11,806 nt of DNA from positions 1 to 11,806 of the forward strand of contig CAJUCU010000040.1 of NCBI GenBank assembly GCA_910585335.1, read 5' to 3'. The position numbers and the translations under genes were made by a program. The notes under the pieces were generated by a model, which was given only the letters and a program-made list of their open reading frames with translations, made no database searches and had not been told where the DNA came from. Source of the DNA: an uncultured Bacilli bacterium. GTDB lineage: Bacteria > Bacillota_I > Bacilli_A > RF39 > UBA660. Positions 11,667 through 11,806 of the stretch are shown piece by piece (the first letter of the stretch is position 1; each line of letters starts with the position of its first letter).

Positions 11667-11806
11667 ATGATGAGTAAATTTCAAATGGTAAGATGTAATC
11701 ACATCAAAGAAAAAAGAAGAAATAATGTCTTCTTTTTGTGCGCTATCATTGTACTTACACTTCTTATTGTAATAGGAGGAAGTTATGCTTTTTTAAGTCT
11801 TACTTT
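11667..11806 (+). CDS. N-terminus of a probable exported or membrane-anchored surface protein, cut by the window end
   Basis: The open frame runs off the right edge after 46 complete codons. It shows a basic N-terminal region (K-E-K-R-R at 15-19), a hydrophobic core of about 17 residues, and G-G-S-Y-A-F-L-S at its end. This looks like a signal peptide or anchor and recalls the G-G-T-Y-A-Y-F type of TasA/SipW-processed proteins, though too little is visible to assign a family. Two adjacent ATG codons occur at 11667 and 11670; the second has better spacing (6 nt) from GGGTGG. A short upstream frame (11636-11677) that starts in the right repeat overlaps the start. The position just outside an invertible promoter element suggests phase-variable expression. 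A terminator-shaped hairpin lies within its first codons. Confidence 0.7.
   Translation, partial: MMSKFQMVRCNHIKEKRRNNVFFLCAIIVLTLLIVIGGSYAFLSLT
11711..11737 (+). terminator. Terminator-like hairpin inside the start of the surface-protein gene
   Basis: AAAAAGAAGA (11711-11720) and TCTTCTTTTT (11728-11737) form a perfect 10-bp stem with a 7-nt loop and a T-rich right arm. It resembles the symmetric A/T terminators elsewhere in the window but falls within codons about 15-24. It could act as an attenuator when ribosomes are absent, or be a by-product of the K-E-K-R-R and V-F-F-L codons. Confidence 0.3.

Noticed and set aside
1..11806. CRISPR array or phage genes
   Set aside because: No regularly spaced repeats and no phage structural or integrase genes are visible.

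Overview
The window is a strongly AT-rich stretch of bacterial chromosome from a low-GC Bacillota, most likely a host-associated member of the Erysipelotrichia / RF39-like Bacilli close to the Mollicutes. That placement is inferred from base composition, AGGAGG-type ribosome binding sites, extended -10 promoters, the lspA-rluD (ylyB) gene order and short housekeeping proteins; no taxonomic search was possible. The genetic code looks standard rather than mycoplasma-type: lspA ends in TGA, and the tryptophans I checked use TGG.

Left part (1-1500): a possible small RNA ending in a clean intrinsic terminator, then tRNA-Gly(TCC) on the minus strand with a near-consensus promoter and its own terminator. 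Next to it is a short stretch that repeats two blocks of the tRNA-Gly gene in the opposite orientation. An orphan PD-(D/E)XK-type nuclease gene follows on the minus strand.

Middle part (1585-9878): a DedA-family membrane protein; the ribosome-associated GTPase TypA/BipA; an unrecognised single-pass membrane protein; a 59-codon gene for ribosomal protein bL28 on the minus strand, which shares a bidirectional terminator with its convergent neighbour; then the overlapping cluster dnaE - lspA - rluD (replicative polymerase, lipoprotein signal peptidase, 23S rRNA pseudouridine synthase). A TspO/MBR membrane protein converges on rluD with a 9-bp overlap.

Right part (10027-11806): a rhomboid intramembrane protease with a large N-terminal cytosolic domain, then a terminator. 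After it comes the most striking structure here. Two perfect 23-bp inverted repeats (11281-11303 and 11617-11639), each built from 8-nt palindromic arms around an asymmetric 7-nt spacer, flank about 313 bp of gene-poor, promoter-bearing DNA. Twenty-seven bases beyond the right repeat begins a gene for an exported or membrane-anchored surface protein, cut off by the window end. This has the layout of an invertible promoter (phase-variation switch). The recombinase is not in the window. Oddities in and around the switch include a ribosome binding site plus ATG inside each repeat copy, a third degenerate site inside the element, an internal 8-bp palindrome, and a terminator-shaped hairpin inside the first codons of the surface gene.
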